Shown here: piece by piece, positions 25,231-34,253 of the stretch
Layout of the letters: every line of letters starts with the position of its first letter
Position numbering within the stretch: position 1 is the first letter of the stretch
Assembly: GCF_009908315.1 (NCBI RefSeq)
Contig: NZ_JAAATW010000003.1
Span: 496,001-560,000 of the forward strand
DNA: 64,000 bases
Direction: 5' to 3'
From: Paragemmobacter ruber
GTDB taxonomy: Bacteria; Pseudomonadota; Alphaproteobacteria; Rhodobacterales; Rhodobacteraceae
Translations under genes and position numbers: made by a program
The notes under the pieces: model-generated
Told to the model about the DNA's origin: nothing
What the model saw: only the letters and a program-made list of their open reading frames with translations
Databases searched by the model: none

Positions 25231-25810
25231 GGCTTCCAGCGGTGGCGCGAGAGCGCGGTTGCGCCAGCATTTCTTGGCAAATCTCGGCCGCGTGATGGAC
25301 ACGGAAGAGTTGCGTGACGTCGCTGGTGGAATCTCGGAATGGGCACGACGCGTTCGGGAATTAAGGACCGAGGAAGGCTACCAGATCCTTACGCATAACG
25401 ACCGAAGTGATCTGAAACCGGGACAATATCTGCTGCTTACACCTAAGCCGGAGCCCGCCTTCGAAAGGGCGATCTCGAAAGAAACGCGCGCCTTCGTTCT
25501 TGATCGCAATGGGTTCACCTGCCAGATGTGCGGTGCCGTGGCAGGTGAGCCTCACCCCTACGATGACACGCGCAAAACCCGGTTACACATCGGGCATGTT
25601 ATCGACAAATCCATGGGTGGTTCGGACGACCCGGCCAATCTGCGGGCGATCTGCTCCGTCTGCAACGAAGGCGCCGCCAACTTGACAGCTGACCGTCCGA
25701 GCTCACAGAAACTTTTGGCGCAAGTGCGGCGCGCCACCGCCACGGATCAGCGCGAGGTTCTGCGTTGGCTGTTGCGCAAATTCCCGCAAGAGCTTGACTC
25801 CAAAAGATAA
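25223..25810 (+). CDS. HNH endonuclease, probable restriction partner of the methyltransferase
   Basis: A 195-residue protein. Residues about 15-75 look like a winged-helix part (ISEWARRVRELRTEEGYQI, HNDRSDLKPGQYLL). An HNH nuclease domain follows: zinc cysteines Cys100/Cys103 and Cys144/Cys147, His122 and His125 (LHIGHVIDKSMGG), and Asn139 (DPANLR). It starts inside the end of the methyltransferase gene (ATGGTTAG), so the two are co-translated. This is the expected layout of a Type II system, though a damage-repair or methyl-dependent nuclease cannot be excluded. Base composition is lower in GC than the flanks. Confidence 0.88.
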   Translation: MVRASSGGARARLRQHFLANLGRVMDTEELRDVAGGISEWARRVRELRTEEGYQILTHNDRSDLKPGQYLLLTPKPEPAFERAISKETRAFVLDRNGFTCQMCGAVAGEPHPYDDTRKTRLHIGHVIDKSMGGSDDPANLRAICSVCNEGAANLTADRPSSQKLLAQVRRATATDQREVLRWLLRKFPQELDSKR

Positions 25811-25835
25811 AAAAGAGCGGCCAAGTCTTGGCCGC
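25809..25835 (-). terminator. Rho-independent terminator of clpX
   Basis: The inverted repeat GCGGCCAA (25817-25824) and TTGGCCGC (25828-25835) is followed on the minus strand by CT and six T. It lies 26 nt after the clpX stop and against the stop of the HNH gene, so it can also limit transcription from the other side. Confidence 0.8.
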
Positions 25836-25860
25836 CCCCCTGCTGGAACCGATTAAATCA

Positions 25861-27129
25861 TCACCCCGCCGTGGCAGGTTCCTTCTTCTTGGCATCGGTG
25901 TAGACAAGCATCGGCTTCGCCTCGGCGGCATTGACCGCCTCTTCGTTCACCACGACCTCGGCCACGCCATCCATGCCCGGCAGTTCGAACATGGTATCCA
26001 GAAGGATATCCTCCATGATCGACCGCAGCCCCCGCGCGCCGGTCTTGCGCTTGATCGCGCGCTTGGCGATGGCCGACAGGGCATCCGGCGTGAAAGTCAG
26101 CTTCACCCCTTCGATTTCGAACAGGCGCTGATACTGCTTGACCAGCGCATTCTTCGGCTCGGTCAGGATGGTGACCAGCGCCGCCTCGTCCAGATCGTTC
26201 AGCGTGGCGATCACCGGCAGACGGCCCACGAATTCCGGGATCAGCCCGAATTTCAACAGGTCCTCCGGCTCCAGCTCCTTGAACAACTCGCCCACGCCGC
26301 GCGCGTCCGGGTCTTTCACATCGGCGCCAAAGCCGATGCCCGATCCCTTGTTGCGCTGCGCGATGATCTTCTCCAGCCCGGCAAAGGCGCCGCCGCAGAT
26401 GAACAGAATGTTCGTCGTGTCCACCTGCAGGAATTCCTGCTGCGGATGCTTGCGCCCACCCTGCGGGGGCACGCTCGCCACGGTGCCTTCCATGATCTTG
26501 AGCAGCGCCTGCTGCACGCCTTCGCCGCTCACATCGCGGGTGATCGACGGATTGTCCGACTTGCGGGTGATCTTGTCCACCTCGTCGATATAGACGATCC
26601 CGCGCTGCGCGCGTTCGACGTTGTACTCGGACGCCTGCAACAGCTTCAGGATGATGTTCTCCACATCCTCGCCAACGTAACCCGCTTCCGTCAGCGTCGT
26701 CGCATCCGCCATGGTGAACGGCACATCAAGGATGCGCGCCAGCGTCTGCGCCAGCAGCGTCTTGCCGCAACCCGTGGGTCCGATCAGCAGGATGTTCGAC
26801 TTCGACAGTTCGATATCCGTCTTCGACGAATTGTTCAGCCGCTTGTAATGGTTGTGCACCGCAACCGACAGCACCCGCTTGGCATGGATCTGCCCGATCA
26901 CATAATCATCCAGCACCTTGCAGATCTCGCGCGGGGTCGGCACCCCTTCGCTGGATTTCAGCCCGGTCGTCTTGGTCTCTTCCCGGATGATATCCATGCA
27001 CAGCTCGACACATTCGTCGCAGATGAACACGGTCGGCCCGGCAATCAGCTTGCGCACCTCATGCTGGCTCTTGCCGCAGAACGAACAGTAAAGCGTGTTC
27101 TTGCTGTCGCTGCCGGAGTTATTCGCCAT
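25861..27129 (-). CDS. clpX: ATP-dependent Clp protease ATP-binding subunit ClpX
   Basis: A 422-residue AAA+ unfoldase. The N-terminal zinc-binding domain has Cys15, Cys18, Cys37 and Cys40. Walker A is GPTGCGKT (117-124), the pore loop is in [12 protein letters not shown], Walker B is VYIDEVDKI, and the IGF-type loop that docks ClpP is seen as [10 protein letters not shown]. It unfolds tagged substrates and feeds them to ClpP, encoded just upstream. The start [11 protein letters not shown] was chosen; the frame runs on 28 codons without family resemblance. Confidence 0.98.
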   Translation of the reverse strand: MANNSGSDSKNTLYCSFCGKSQHEVRKLIAGPTVFICDECVELCMDIIREETKTTGLKSSEGVPTPREICKVLDDYVIGQIHAKRVLSVAVHNHYKRLNNSSKTDIELSKSNILLIGPTGCGKTLLAQTLARILDVPFTMADATTLTEAGYVGEDVENIILKLLQASEYNVERAQRGIVYIDEVDKITRKSDNPSITRDVSGEGVQQALLKIMEGTVASVPPQGGRKHPQQEFLQVDTTNILFICGGAFAGLEKIIAQRNKGSGIGFGADVKDPDARGVGELFKELEPEDLLKFGLIPEFVGRLPVIATLNDLDEAALVTILTEPKNALVKQYQRLFEIEGVKLTFTPDALSAIAKRAIKRKTGARGLRSIMEDILLDTMFELPGMDGVAEVVVNEEAVNAAEAKPMLVYTDAKKKEPATAG

Positions 27130-27250
27130 TCGGTCGTCCTTTGCCAGAACCCGGCCCCGCGACCGGTCGTAATCGGGAAGTCTAGGCCAAGGCCCGCGCC
27201 CCCACAATGCCAAAAAGCCCCCGCCCGGCCCGCCCGGCGGGGGCGCACTC

Positions 27251-27883
27251 TCACTTCGACGTGTCGTCCGCCTTGCCGCGGCTTTCCACGATCTCGTCGA
27301 TCAGGCCCCAGGCCTTTGCATCCTCGGCCGACATGAAGTTGTCCCGCTCCAGCGCCGCCTCGACGGTGTCGTAATCATTGCCGGTATGCTTTACATAGAT
27401 CTCGTTCAGCCGACGCTTCAGCTTTTCGGTCTCGCGCGCATGGATCATGATATCCGTGGCCTGCCCCTGATAGCCGCCGCTCGGCTGGTGCACCATCACG
27501 CGGCTGTTGGGCAGCGAGAAACGCATCCCCTTCTCCCCCGCCGTCAGCAGAAGCGACCCCATGGATGCCGCCTGCCCGATCACCAGCGTGGAAACCTTGG
27601 GCTTGATGTATTGCATCGTGTCATAGATCGACAGACCGCTCGTCACCACGCCGCCGGGGCTGTTGATATACATGCTGATCTCCTTGGACGGGTTCTCCGC
27701 CTCAAGGAACAGAAGCTGCGCGCAGATCAGGCTCGACATGCCGTCATGCACCGGGCCGGACAGGAAGATGATCCGCTCCTTCAACATGCGCGAGAAGATG
27801 TCATAGGCCCGCTCGCCCCGGCTCGTCTGTTCGACGACCATGGGAACGAGGGTATTCATGTAGTGGTCGACGGGATCGCGCAT
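27251..27883 (-). CDS. clpP: ATP-dependent Clp protease proteolytic subunit ClpP
   Basis: A 210-residue serine protease that forms the tetradecameric chamber of ClpXP/ClpAP. The catalytic Ser107 lies in GQAASMGS and His132 in VMVHQPSGG; the Asp is expected near residue 181. The start region ([21 protein letters not shown]) is conserved; initiation at Met9 is possible and would remove a short propeptide-like stretch. clpX follows 121 nt later in the same direction. No heat-shock promoter was recognised upstream. Confidence 0.98.
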   Translation of the reverse strand: MRDPVDHYMNTLVPMVVEQTSRGERAYDIFSRMLKERIIFLSGPVHDGMSSLICAQLLFLEAENPSKEISMYINSPGGVVTSGLSIYDTMQYIKPKVSTLVIGQAASMGSLLLTAGEKGMRFSLPNSRVMVHQPSGGYQGQATDIMIHARETEKLKRRLNEIYVKHTGNDYDTVEAALERDNFMSAEDAKAWGLIDEIVESRGKADDTSK

Positions 27884-28122
27884 TTCGGCCTGCCTTTGTG
27901 TCTCACATGATCTAAACGACGGACTGTTGCCAGAGTCTTAGTTGCGTGGACGGGGGGCTGCAAGGGCACCCGGTCCGAATGGCGCAAAGCGACCGCCCGA
28001 TGTCGCGGGCAACGCGGGCCTGACGCACCCCGCCCCCACCCGACCGCCCCTCCTTTCGGCCTCCTGCGGCGGCCCGCCGCGCCGCCTTGCGGATCGCGCT
28101 TTCACGCCTAGCTTGCCCGCCC

Positions 28123-29304
28123 ATGACACAGCTTCCCCTCCCCCTCCCTGCCACCCGTGCCGCCGCCACCGCACGCCTTGCCGCCTTCCTGCCCCGCGCC
28201 GGCGCCTCCTACGCCGCCCGCCGGAACGAGGATCTGCCGGGCCATCCTTACGTCTCGGGCCTCTCGCCCTATATCCGCCACCGCCTCGTGACCGAGGCAG
28301 AGGTGCTCGATGCCACGCTGCGCGCCCATCCCCAGGGCGCCGACAAGTTTCTGGCCGAGGTGTGGTGGCGCACCTACTGGAAGGGCTGGCTCGAACGCCG
28401 CCCCGCCATCTGGTCCGCCTACCGGCAAGGCCTGACCGAGGCGCTCAACCGCGTGCAGACCGAGGCAGGCCTGCGCGCGCAGTGGGAGGCCGCCTGCAAG
28501 GGCGACACGGGCATCGACGGCTTTGATCACTGGGCGCGCGAACTGGCGGCGACCGGCTATCTCCACAACCACGCCCGGATGTGGTTCGCCTCGATCTGGA
28601 TCTTCACCCTGCGCCTGCCTTGGGAGTTGGGTGCCGATTTCTTCCTGCGCCACCTGATCGACGGCGACCCTGCCTCGAACACGCTGTCCTGGCGCTGGGT
28701 GGGCGGGCTGCACACACCCGGCAAGACCTATGCCGCCACGCCCGACAACATCGCCAAGAACACCAACGGCCGCTTCCGCCCCACGGGCCTTGCCCGCGAC
28801 TGCCGCCCACTGTCCATGGCCCCGCACCCCGCCCCGCGCCCGGTGCCGGATGGCGATGCGCTGCATCCGGGCGCGGCAACCGCGCTTCTCCTGCATGAGG
28901 ATGACCTCGCCGGCGATGGCTTCCCCGGCCTGCCCGCCGCGACCCCGCTCCTCTTCCTTGTCACCACCGCGCGCCGCTCGCCGCTCGCGGTCAACCCGCT
29001 CGTGACAGGCTTCGTCGATGCAGCGCTCACCGATACGGCGGCGCGGCTGGGCCAGCCCGACGCCCCCCGCTTCACCGAAGGCGATCTCGACGCGCTGGCC
29101 GATCACCTCGCCGCGCAGGGCATCCGCCAACTGGCCACGCCCTATGCGCCGATCGGCCCCACCGCCGCCGCGCTCCAGCGCCTCGCCCCGCTGCTAGATG
29201 CGCGGGGCATCCGCCTCGCCCGCCTCCTGCGCGATCATGACGCGCAGGCCTGGCCCTACGCGACGCATGGCTTCTTCCGCTTTCGCGAAGGCGTGATGGC
29301 CTGA
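28123..29304 (+). CDS. Photolyase/cryptochrome-related FAD-binding-domain protein with unusual domain order
   Basis: A 393-residue protein. The N-terminal 230 residues are the helical FAD-binding domain of DNA photolyases: VSGLSPYIRHRLV, EVWWRTYWKGWLERRP, AATGYLHNHARMWFAS, HLIDGDPASNTLSWRW and YAATPDNIAKNT. The normal N-terminal alpha/beta antenna domain is missing. Instead the C-terminal 150 residues look like an alpha/beta fold and end with AWPYATHGFFRFRE, so the order of the two domains may be exchanged. It may repair UV damage or sense light. Similar proteins occur in other Rhodobacteraceae. The start was chosen at MTQLPLPLP. Confidence 0.85.
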   Translation: MTQLPLPLPATRAAATARLAAFLPRAGASYAARRNEDLPGHPYVSGLSPYIRHRLVTEAEVLDATLRAHPQGADKFLAEVWWRTYWKGWLERRPAIWSAYRQGLTEALNRVQTEAGLRAQWEAACKGDTGIDGFDHWARELAATGYLHNHARMWFASIWIFTLRLPWELGADFFLRHLIDGDPASNTLSWRWVGGLHTPGKTYAATPDNIAKNTNGRFRPTGLARDCRPLSMAPHPAPRPVPDGDALHPGAATALLLHEDDLAGDGFPGLPAATPLLFLVTTARRSPLAVNPLVTGFVDAALTDTAARLGQPDAPRFTEGDLDALADHLAAQGIRQLATPYAPIGPTAAALQRLAPLLDARGIRLARLLRDHDAQAWPYATHGFFRFREGVMA

Positions 29305-29423
29305 TCCAACGGCCCCGGGAGGGCGCGGCATCCCACCGCCACACCCTTACCAACGTCAAAAGACACCGTGCGCTGCGTGCATACATTTTGCTGCACGCCT
29401 GTCTGCATACGCTCCTGCACGCC

Positions 29424-30041
29424 TCACGACAGCCGCCGAAACGTCCGCACCGCCAGCCAGACCCGCGCCCCCGCCGTCACGAAACACAAGGCGCCGAATA
29501 CCCATGCGAGGGGCGCAAACCACCCCGGCACAAGGCACAGGATCACGAAAAACCCGATCGTCTCCGTCCCTTCCAGCAGGCCCGCGGTGAAGTACAGCGA
29601 CTTCTCCCCCCGCTCCCGCGTCGCCATCCCGCGCTTCTCGGCCAGCACGGCATAGCCCAGAAAGGTGGTGCCATTCACATAGAACGAGGCCAGCAGAAAT
29701 GCCCCCGCCACCGCGTTCACGCCCGGATCGCGCAGCACGAAAGCCATTGGAATCGCAGCGTAAAAGACAAAATCGCACACGATGTCCAGATAGCCGCCGA
29801 AATCGGTCTTGCCGCGCGCCCGCGCCACCGCCCCATCCAGCCCATCCGCCACCCGGCTGGCCAGCAAAGGCATCAGCGCCACCCAGCCCGCCCCCCCCAG
29901 CGCGATCACCCCCGCCGCCACCAGCCCCAGCGCCAGCCCCGCCAGCGTCACCCCATCCGCCGTCACGCCCCGCGCCGCCAGCCGCAGCCCCGCCGCATCC
30001 AGCCCCGGATCCATCCACCGCCGCATCCAGCCATCCAGCAC
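29424..30041 (-). CDS. CDP-alcohol phosphatidyltransferase family protein
   Basis: A 205-residue membrane enzyme with about six hydrophobic segments. The family signature D-G-x2-A-R-x8-G-x3-D-x3-D is approximated by DGLDGAVARARGKTDFGGYL followed by DIVCD, carrying the metal-binding aspartates. Such enzymes join a phosphatidyl group to an alcohol (glycerol phosphate, inositol, choline or serine); the acceptor cannot be predicted. The gene is alone and divergent from the ynjBCD-type operon. An imperfect direct repeat lies next to its stop codon. Confidence 0.9.
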   Translation of the reverse strand: MLDGWMRRWMDPGLDAAGLRLAARGVTADGVTLAGLALGLVAAGVIALGGAGWVALMPLLASRVADGLDGAVARARGKTDFGGYLDIVCDFVFYAAIPMAFVLRDPGVNAVAGAFLLASFYVNGTTFLGYAVLAEKRGMATRERGEKSLYFTAGLLEGTETIGFFVILCLVPGWFAPLAWVFGALCFVTAGARVWLAVRTFRRLS

Positions 30042-30134
30042 GCCATCACCTTCCCGTTGTCATCCTGAAAAACTGTTGCCACCCGCCCCACGCCCTAGCT
30101 ATCCCGTCAAAGCCGCACCCCACAAGGACAAGCC

Positions 30135-31346
30135 ATGCACCGCCGCAGCGCCCTCAAACTGATTGCCAGCCTTCCCGCCTTCGCCGGGCTTTCCACAAAA
30201 GCCCTTGCTTCGGAATGGGATGGCATCCTGTCCCAGGCGCGCGGCCAAACCGTCTACTGGCACGCCTGGGGCGGCGATCCCAAGATCAACGACTTCATCG
30301 CGTGGATCGGCGCGACGGCCTCTGAACGCTACGGGGTCACGCTGGAACATGTGAAACTCGCCTCCACCGCCGATGCCGTGGCCCGCGTGCTGGCCGAACA
30401 GCAGGCCGGGCAGACAACGGGCGGCGCGGTCGATCTCATCTGGATCAACGGCGAGAACTTCGCCGCGATGAAGGCGCAGGGCCTGCTGTTTGGCCCCTTC
30501 ACCGAAACCCTGCCCAACTGGCCCCTTGTCGATACCACCGGCAAACCGGCCACGGTGACGGATTTCACCCTGCCCACCGAAGGTTTCGAATCCCCCTGGG
30601 CCATGGCGCAACTGGTGTTCGAATATGACAGCGCGCGCCTGTCCCAGCCGCCGCAAACCCTTGCTGCGCTTGCAGATTGGGCCGCCGCGAACCCCGGCCG
30701 CTTAACCTATCCCCAGCCGCCCGATTATCTTGGCACCACCTTCCTCAAACAGGTGCTCTACGGCGTGATGGACGACCCCGCCCTTCTGCAATCCCCGGTG
30801 GACGAGCCGCGCTATGACGCGCAGGTGGCCCCCCTCTGGGCCTTCCTCGACCGCCTCCACCCCAATCTCTGGCGCGCGGCACAGGCCTTCCCGCAGAACG
30901 AACCCGCGCTTGGCCAACTGCTCGCGGATGGCGAGATCGACATCGCCTTTGCCTTCAACCCCGGCCGCGCCAGCGCCGAAATCGCTGCCGGAAACCTGCC
31001 CGACAGCGTGCGTACCTTCGTGCTGGAAGGCGGCACCATCGGCAACGCCTCCTTTGTTGCGATCCCCTTCAACGCCGCCCATCAGGCGGGCGCGCTTGTC
31101 ATCGCCAACCTGATCCTCGACCCCGAGGTACAGGTGCGGGCGCAGGATCCGGCCATCCTCGGCTTCCAGACCGTGCTCGACCTCGCCCGCCTCTCGCCCG
31201 AAGACCGCGCACGGTTCGAGGCGCTGGAACTCGGCGTGGCCACCCTGTCGCCCGCCGAACTCGGCCCCGTGCTGCTGGAGCCCCACGCCTCGTGGATGAC
31301 CCGCATCGCGCAGGACTGGACCGCGCGCTACGGGGTTGCCCAGTGA
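30135..31346 (+). CDS. ynjB: ABC transporter substrate-binding protein, YnjB family
   Basis: A 403-residue binding protein of the YnjB type. The N-terminus MHRRSALKLIASLPAFAG and following ALA resemble a twin-arginine signal, with cleavage near residue 25. The mature part begins QTVYWHAWGGDPKINDFIAW, the recognisable start of the family, and has NFAAMKAQGLLFGPF and GRLTYPQPPDYLGTTFLKQ. The ligand of YnjBCD is not firmly known; thiamine-like and other small molecules have been suggested on similarity. No TPP riboswitch was seen upstream. It is the first gene of a three-gene operon. Confidence 0.9.
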   Translation: MHRRSALKLIASLPAFAGLSTKALASEWDGILSQARGQTVYWHAWGGDPKINDFIAWIGATASERYGVTLEHVKLASTADAVARVLAEQQAGQTTGGAVDLIWINGENFAAMKAQGLLFGPFTETLPNWPLVDTTGKPATVTDFTLPTEGFESPWAMAQLVFEYDSARLSQPPQTLAALADWAAANPGRLTYPQPPDYLGTTFLKQVLYGVMDDPALLQSPVDEPRYDAQVAPLWAFLDRLHPNLWRAAQAFPQNEPALGQLLADGEIDIAFAFNPGRASAEIAAGNLPDSVRTFVLEGGTIGNASFVAIPFNAAHQAGALVIANLILDPEVQVRAQDPAILGFQTVLDLARLSPEDRARFEALELGVATLSPAELGPVLLEPHASWMTRIAQDWTARYGVAQ

Positions 31347-33025
31347 CCGACGCGGCGGCGCCGGGCTGGCTTCGGCTGGTCCCGCCCCTGACACTGGCGC
31401 TGATGGCGCTGCCGGTTGCGGCAGGGCTGGCGGGAACCGCGCTTCCCGCCTTTCGCGACGGGGCCGCCGCCTTTGCGACGCTGGCCGCGTGGCCCGGCCT
31501 GCCCCGCGGCGCGCTCCTGTCGCTCGGCACCGGGATCGCCGCCACGCTGCTGTCGCTGACCCTCACGCTCCTGATCCTTGCCGCCTTTGCCGGCACCCCG
31601 ACCTTTGCCCGCATCCGGCGGCTGATCGCGCCGCTCCTGTCGGTTCCCCATGCCGCGGCGGCCCTCGGCCTTGCCTTCCTGATCGCGCCGTCAGGCTGGA
31701 TCGCCCGCGCCCTTTCGCCGTGGGCCACCGGCTGGCAGGCCCCGCCCGACCTGCTGATCCTGAATGATCCATGGGGGGTGTCGCTGACGCTGGGCCTTGT
31801 GGCCAAGGAATTGCCCTTCCTCCTGCTCATGGCGCTGGCCGCCCTGCCACAGATCGACGCCGACCGCCGCCTCGCCACCGCCGCCACGCTGGGCTACGGG
31901 CGCATCGCGGGCTTTGCCTTCACCACCCTGCCCGCGCTTTACGCCCAGCTGCGCCTGCCCGTCTACGCGGTCCTCGCCTATGGCATGACGGTGGTGGACA
32001 TGGCGATGATCCTCGGCCCGACCCTGCCCCCCACGCTTTCCACCCAGATCGTGCTCTGGATGGGCGAGGCCAGCCTTGGCCAGCGCGACACCGCCGCCGC
32101 CGCCGCCGTGCTGCAATTCGCCCTCGTCCTAGCGGCCATCGCCCTGTGGCGCCTTGCCGAGGTCGCAGGCCGCCGCCTGCTCATTTCCATCGCCGTCCGG
32201 GGCCACCGCCATTGCGCGCTCGACCGGCCCGCCGCAGGCGCCGCGCGGCTGGCCGCGGCGATCACGGGCGGCAGCCTGATCCTCGGGCTGGCGGGCCTTG
32301 CGCTCTGGTCGGTCGCGGGGCTGTGGCAGTTTCCCGATGCGCTGCCCGAAAACCTGTCCTTGCGCACCTGGGCGGGCGCGGCCCCGGTCCTGAGCGAAAC
32401 CATGGCCCTCACCCTCGCCATCGCCGCCGCCGCCACGCTGGCCGCCCTCGCCCTCAGCCTCGGCTGTCTGGAGGCCGAGGCGCGCTTCAACCTCACCCCC
32501 ACCCACCGCGCGCTCACGCTTCTCTACCTGCCGCTTCTCGTGCCGCAGGTGGCCTTCCTGCCGGGCCTGCAGGGGCTGGCCCTGGCGGCCGGGCTGGACG
32601 GGGATGCCCTCGCCGTGGCGGCCGCCCACCTGATCTTCGTGCTGCCTTACGTCTTTCTCTCGCTCGCCGGTCCCTTCCGCGCCTGGGACCGCCGCATCGC
32701 CATCAGTGCGGCCACCCTCGGCGCCTCGCCCGCTGCGATCTTCTGGCGCCTGCGCCTGCCCATGCTGCTGGCCCCCGTCCTGACCGCCAGCGCGGTGGGC
32801 ATCGCTGTGTCCGTCGGGCAATACCTGCCCACGCTCCTGATCGGGGGCGGCCGCGTCGAAACCCTGACGACCGAGGCCGTCGCCCTGTCCTCGGGCGGCA
32901 ACCGGCGCCTGATCGGCGCTTACGCCGTGCTGCAGATGGTGCTGCCCGCGCTCGGTTTCGGGCTGGCCCTGCTCATCCCCGGGCAAATCTGGCGGAACCG
33001 GCGCGACATGCGGGGGGTGGCATGA
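31343..33025 (+). CDS. ynjC: ABC transporter permease, fused two-domain YnjC type
   Basis: A 560-residue membrane protein made of two fused permease halves, each with about six hydrophobic segments. EAA-like loops occur in both halves (AATLGYGRIAGFAFTTLPAL and SAATLGASPAAIFWRLRLP). One protein thus supplies both channel halves. It starts with GTG in the sequence GTGA, overlapping the stop of the binding-protein gene, and ends overlapping the ATPase start. The ribosome site is inside the upstream gene, which implies translational coupling. Confidence 0.9.
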   Translation: MTDAAAPGWLRLVPPLTLALMALPVAAGLAGTALPAFRDGAAAFATLAAWPGLPRGALLSLGTGIAATLLSLTLTLLILAAFAGTPTFARIRRLIAPLLSVPHAAAALGLAFLIAPSGWIARALSPWATGWQAPPDLLILNDPWGVSLTLGLVAKELPFLLLMALAALPQIDADRRLATAATLGYGRIAGFAFTTLPALYAQLRLPVYAVLAYGMTVVDMAMILGPTLPPTLSTQIVLWMGEASLGQRDTAAAAAVLQFALVLAAIALWRLAEVAGRRLLISIAVRGHRHCALDRPAAGAARLAAAITGGSLILGLAGLALWSVAGLWQFPDALPENLSLRTWAGAAPVLSETMALTLAIAAAATLAALALSLGCLEAEARFNLTPTHRALTLLYLPLLVPQVAFLPGLQGLALAAGLDGDALAVAAAHLIFVLPYVFLSLAGPFRAWDRRIAISAATLGASPAAIFWRLRLPMLLAPVLTASAVGIAVSVGQYLPTLLIGGGRVETLTTEAVALSSGGNRRLIGAYAVLQMVLPALGFGLALLIPGQIWRNRRDMRGVA

Positions 33026-33675
33026 GCGGCACGCTGGACCTGCAAGATCTGCGCATCACCCTGGGCGACCGGCGGCTGGTTGACCTGTCGCTTGCCATTC
33101 CGGCGGGTGGCACGCTCACCATCATGGGGCCGTCGGGGGCAGGCAAATCCACCGCGCTTGCCGCGATCACGGGCACACTCGCGCCTGCTTTCCGCCTGTC
33201 CGGGCGCATCCTGCTGAACGGGCGCGACATCACGCATCTGCCCACCCGCGCGCGCAGCGTCGGGCTGATGTTTCAGGACCCGGTCCTGTTCCCGCATCTC
33301 TCGGTGGGCCAGAACCTCGCCTTCGGCCTGCCCGCCCATGTCTGCGGCCAGACGGCCCGCACCGCCCGGATCGCGGCCGCGCTCGCCTCGGCCGGACTGG
33401 ACGGCTTCGCCAACCGCGATCCGGCAACGCTGTCGGGCGGGCAGAAGGCCCGCGTCGCCCTCCTGCGCACGCTGCTCGCCGAACCCTGCGCGCTTCTGTT
33501 GGATGAACCCTTCTCGCGGCTCGATACCGATCTGCGCGACCAGATCCGCCGCTTCGTCTTTGACCGCGCCGCAGCGGCGGGCATCCCCACGCTCCTTGTG
33601 ACGCATGATGCCGATGACGCCCGCGCCGCGGGCGGCCCCGTCGTCGATCCGCTCGGCAAGCCGTTGCCGCTCTGA
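33022..33675 (+). CDS. ynjD: ABC transporter ATP-binding protein, YnjD type
   Basis: A 217-residue ATPase that powers the YnjBC transporter. Walker A GPSGAGKST, Q-loop LMFQDPVLFP, signature LSGGQKARVAL, Walker B ALLLDEPFSRLD and the switch His in LLVTHDADDA are all present. The length is typical of the small YnjD ATPases. ATGA overlap with the permease gene shows coupling. The operon ends here; the next gene starts 78 nt on. Confidence 0.92.
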   Translation: MSGTLDLQDLRITLGDRRLVDLSLAIPAGGTLTIMGPSGAGKSTALAAITGTLAPAFRLSGRILLNGRDITHLPTRARSVGLMFQDPVLFPHLSVGQNLAFGLPAHVCGQTARTARIAAALASAGLDGFANRDPATLSGGQKARVALLRTLLAEPCALLLDEPFSRLDTDLRDQIRRFVFDRAAAAGIPTLLVTHDADDARAAGGPVVDPLGKPLPL

Positions 33676-33753
33676 CGCGTCCCGCTTCCCGCCCCCCGGT
33701 CCGGCAGGCTAGACTGCGCGGACCCCGTCCGCCCCTCCTGCCCAAGGTGCCCC

Positions 33754-34230
33754 ATGCCCCGCCGCGCCCTCGCTTCGCTTTTGTCCGTGGCCATGCTCCT
33801 TGCTGCTGGCCCGGCCCTCGCCTGCCGCCTGCCCGAAGGCGCCGCCCGTCTGGCCGACGCCACGCTGGCCGCGATCAATGCCGAACGCGGCCAGCGCGGC
33901 ATGGCCCTTCTCGACCCTGATCCGCAACTGACCGCCGCCGCGCAGGCCCATGCCTGCGACAGCGCCGCCCGCAACCGGATGAGCCATCGGGGCAGCGACG
34001 GCAGCACCATCGCCCGCCGCGTGCAGCGCGAAGGCTACGCCTATCGCATCATCGCCGAAAACGTGGCCGCAGGCTATCGCAGCGCGGGCGCGGTGATGCA
34101 GGGATGGATGAACTCGTCCGGCCACCGCCGCAACATCCTGGACCGCACCGCCCGCGACGTGGGCATCGGCCTTGCCACCGCCCGCGACGGGACGCTGCAC
34201 TGGGTGCTCAACCTCGGATCGCGGCGCTGA
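33754..34230 (+). CDS. CAP-domain (SCP/PR-1-like) secreted protein
   Basis: A 158-residue exported protein with a signal peptide ending near residue 23 (GPALAC; a lipobox is not convincing). The CAP domain shows LAAINAERGQRGMALLDPD, AAQAHACDSAARNRMSHRGSDG (first His), IIAENVAAGYRSA and SSGHRRNILD (second His), the pattern of the CAP cavity. Bacterial members are extracellular and mostly of unknown function. It stands between the ynjBCD operon and a convergent monooxygenase gene. Confidence 0.9.
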   Translation: MPRRALASLLSVAMLLAAGPALACRLPEGAARLADATLAAINAERGQRGMALLDPDPQLTAAAQAHACDSAARNRMSHRGSDGSTIARRVQREGYAYRIIAENVAAGYRSAGAVMQGWMNSSGHRRNILDRTARDVGIGLATARDGTLHWVLNLGSRR

Positions 34231-34253
34231 CCGCGCCGCCGCCGCCCTGCGCC

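Noticed and set aside
24099-25860. Prophage or integrative element carrying the restriction-modification genes
   Set aside because: No integrase, tRNA, direct repeat or phage gene is visible. Only the two genes differ from the surroundings.
30042-30134. TPP riboswitch before the ynjBCD-type operon
   Set aside because: The interval is only 93 bp and lacks the conserved CTGAGA and ACCTGATCTGG-like elements.
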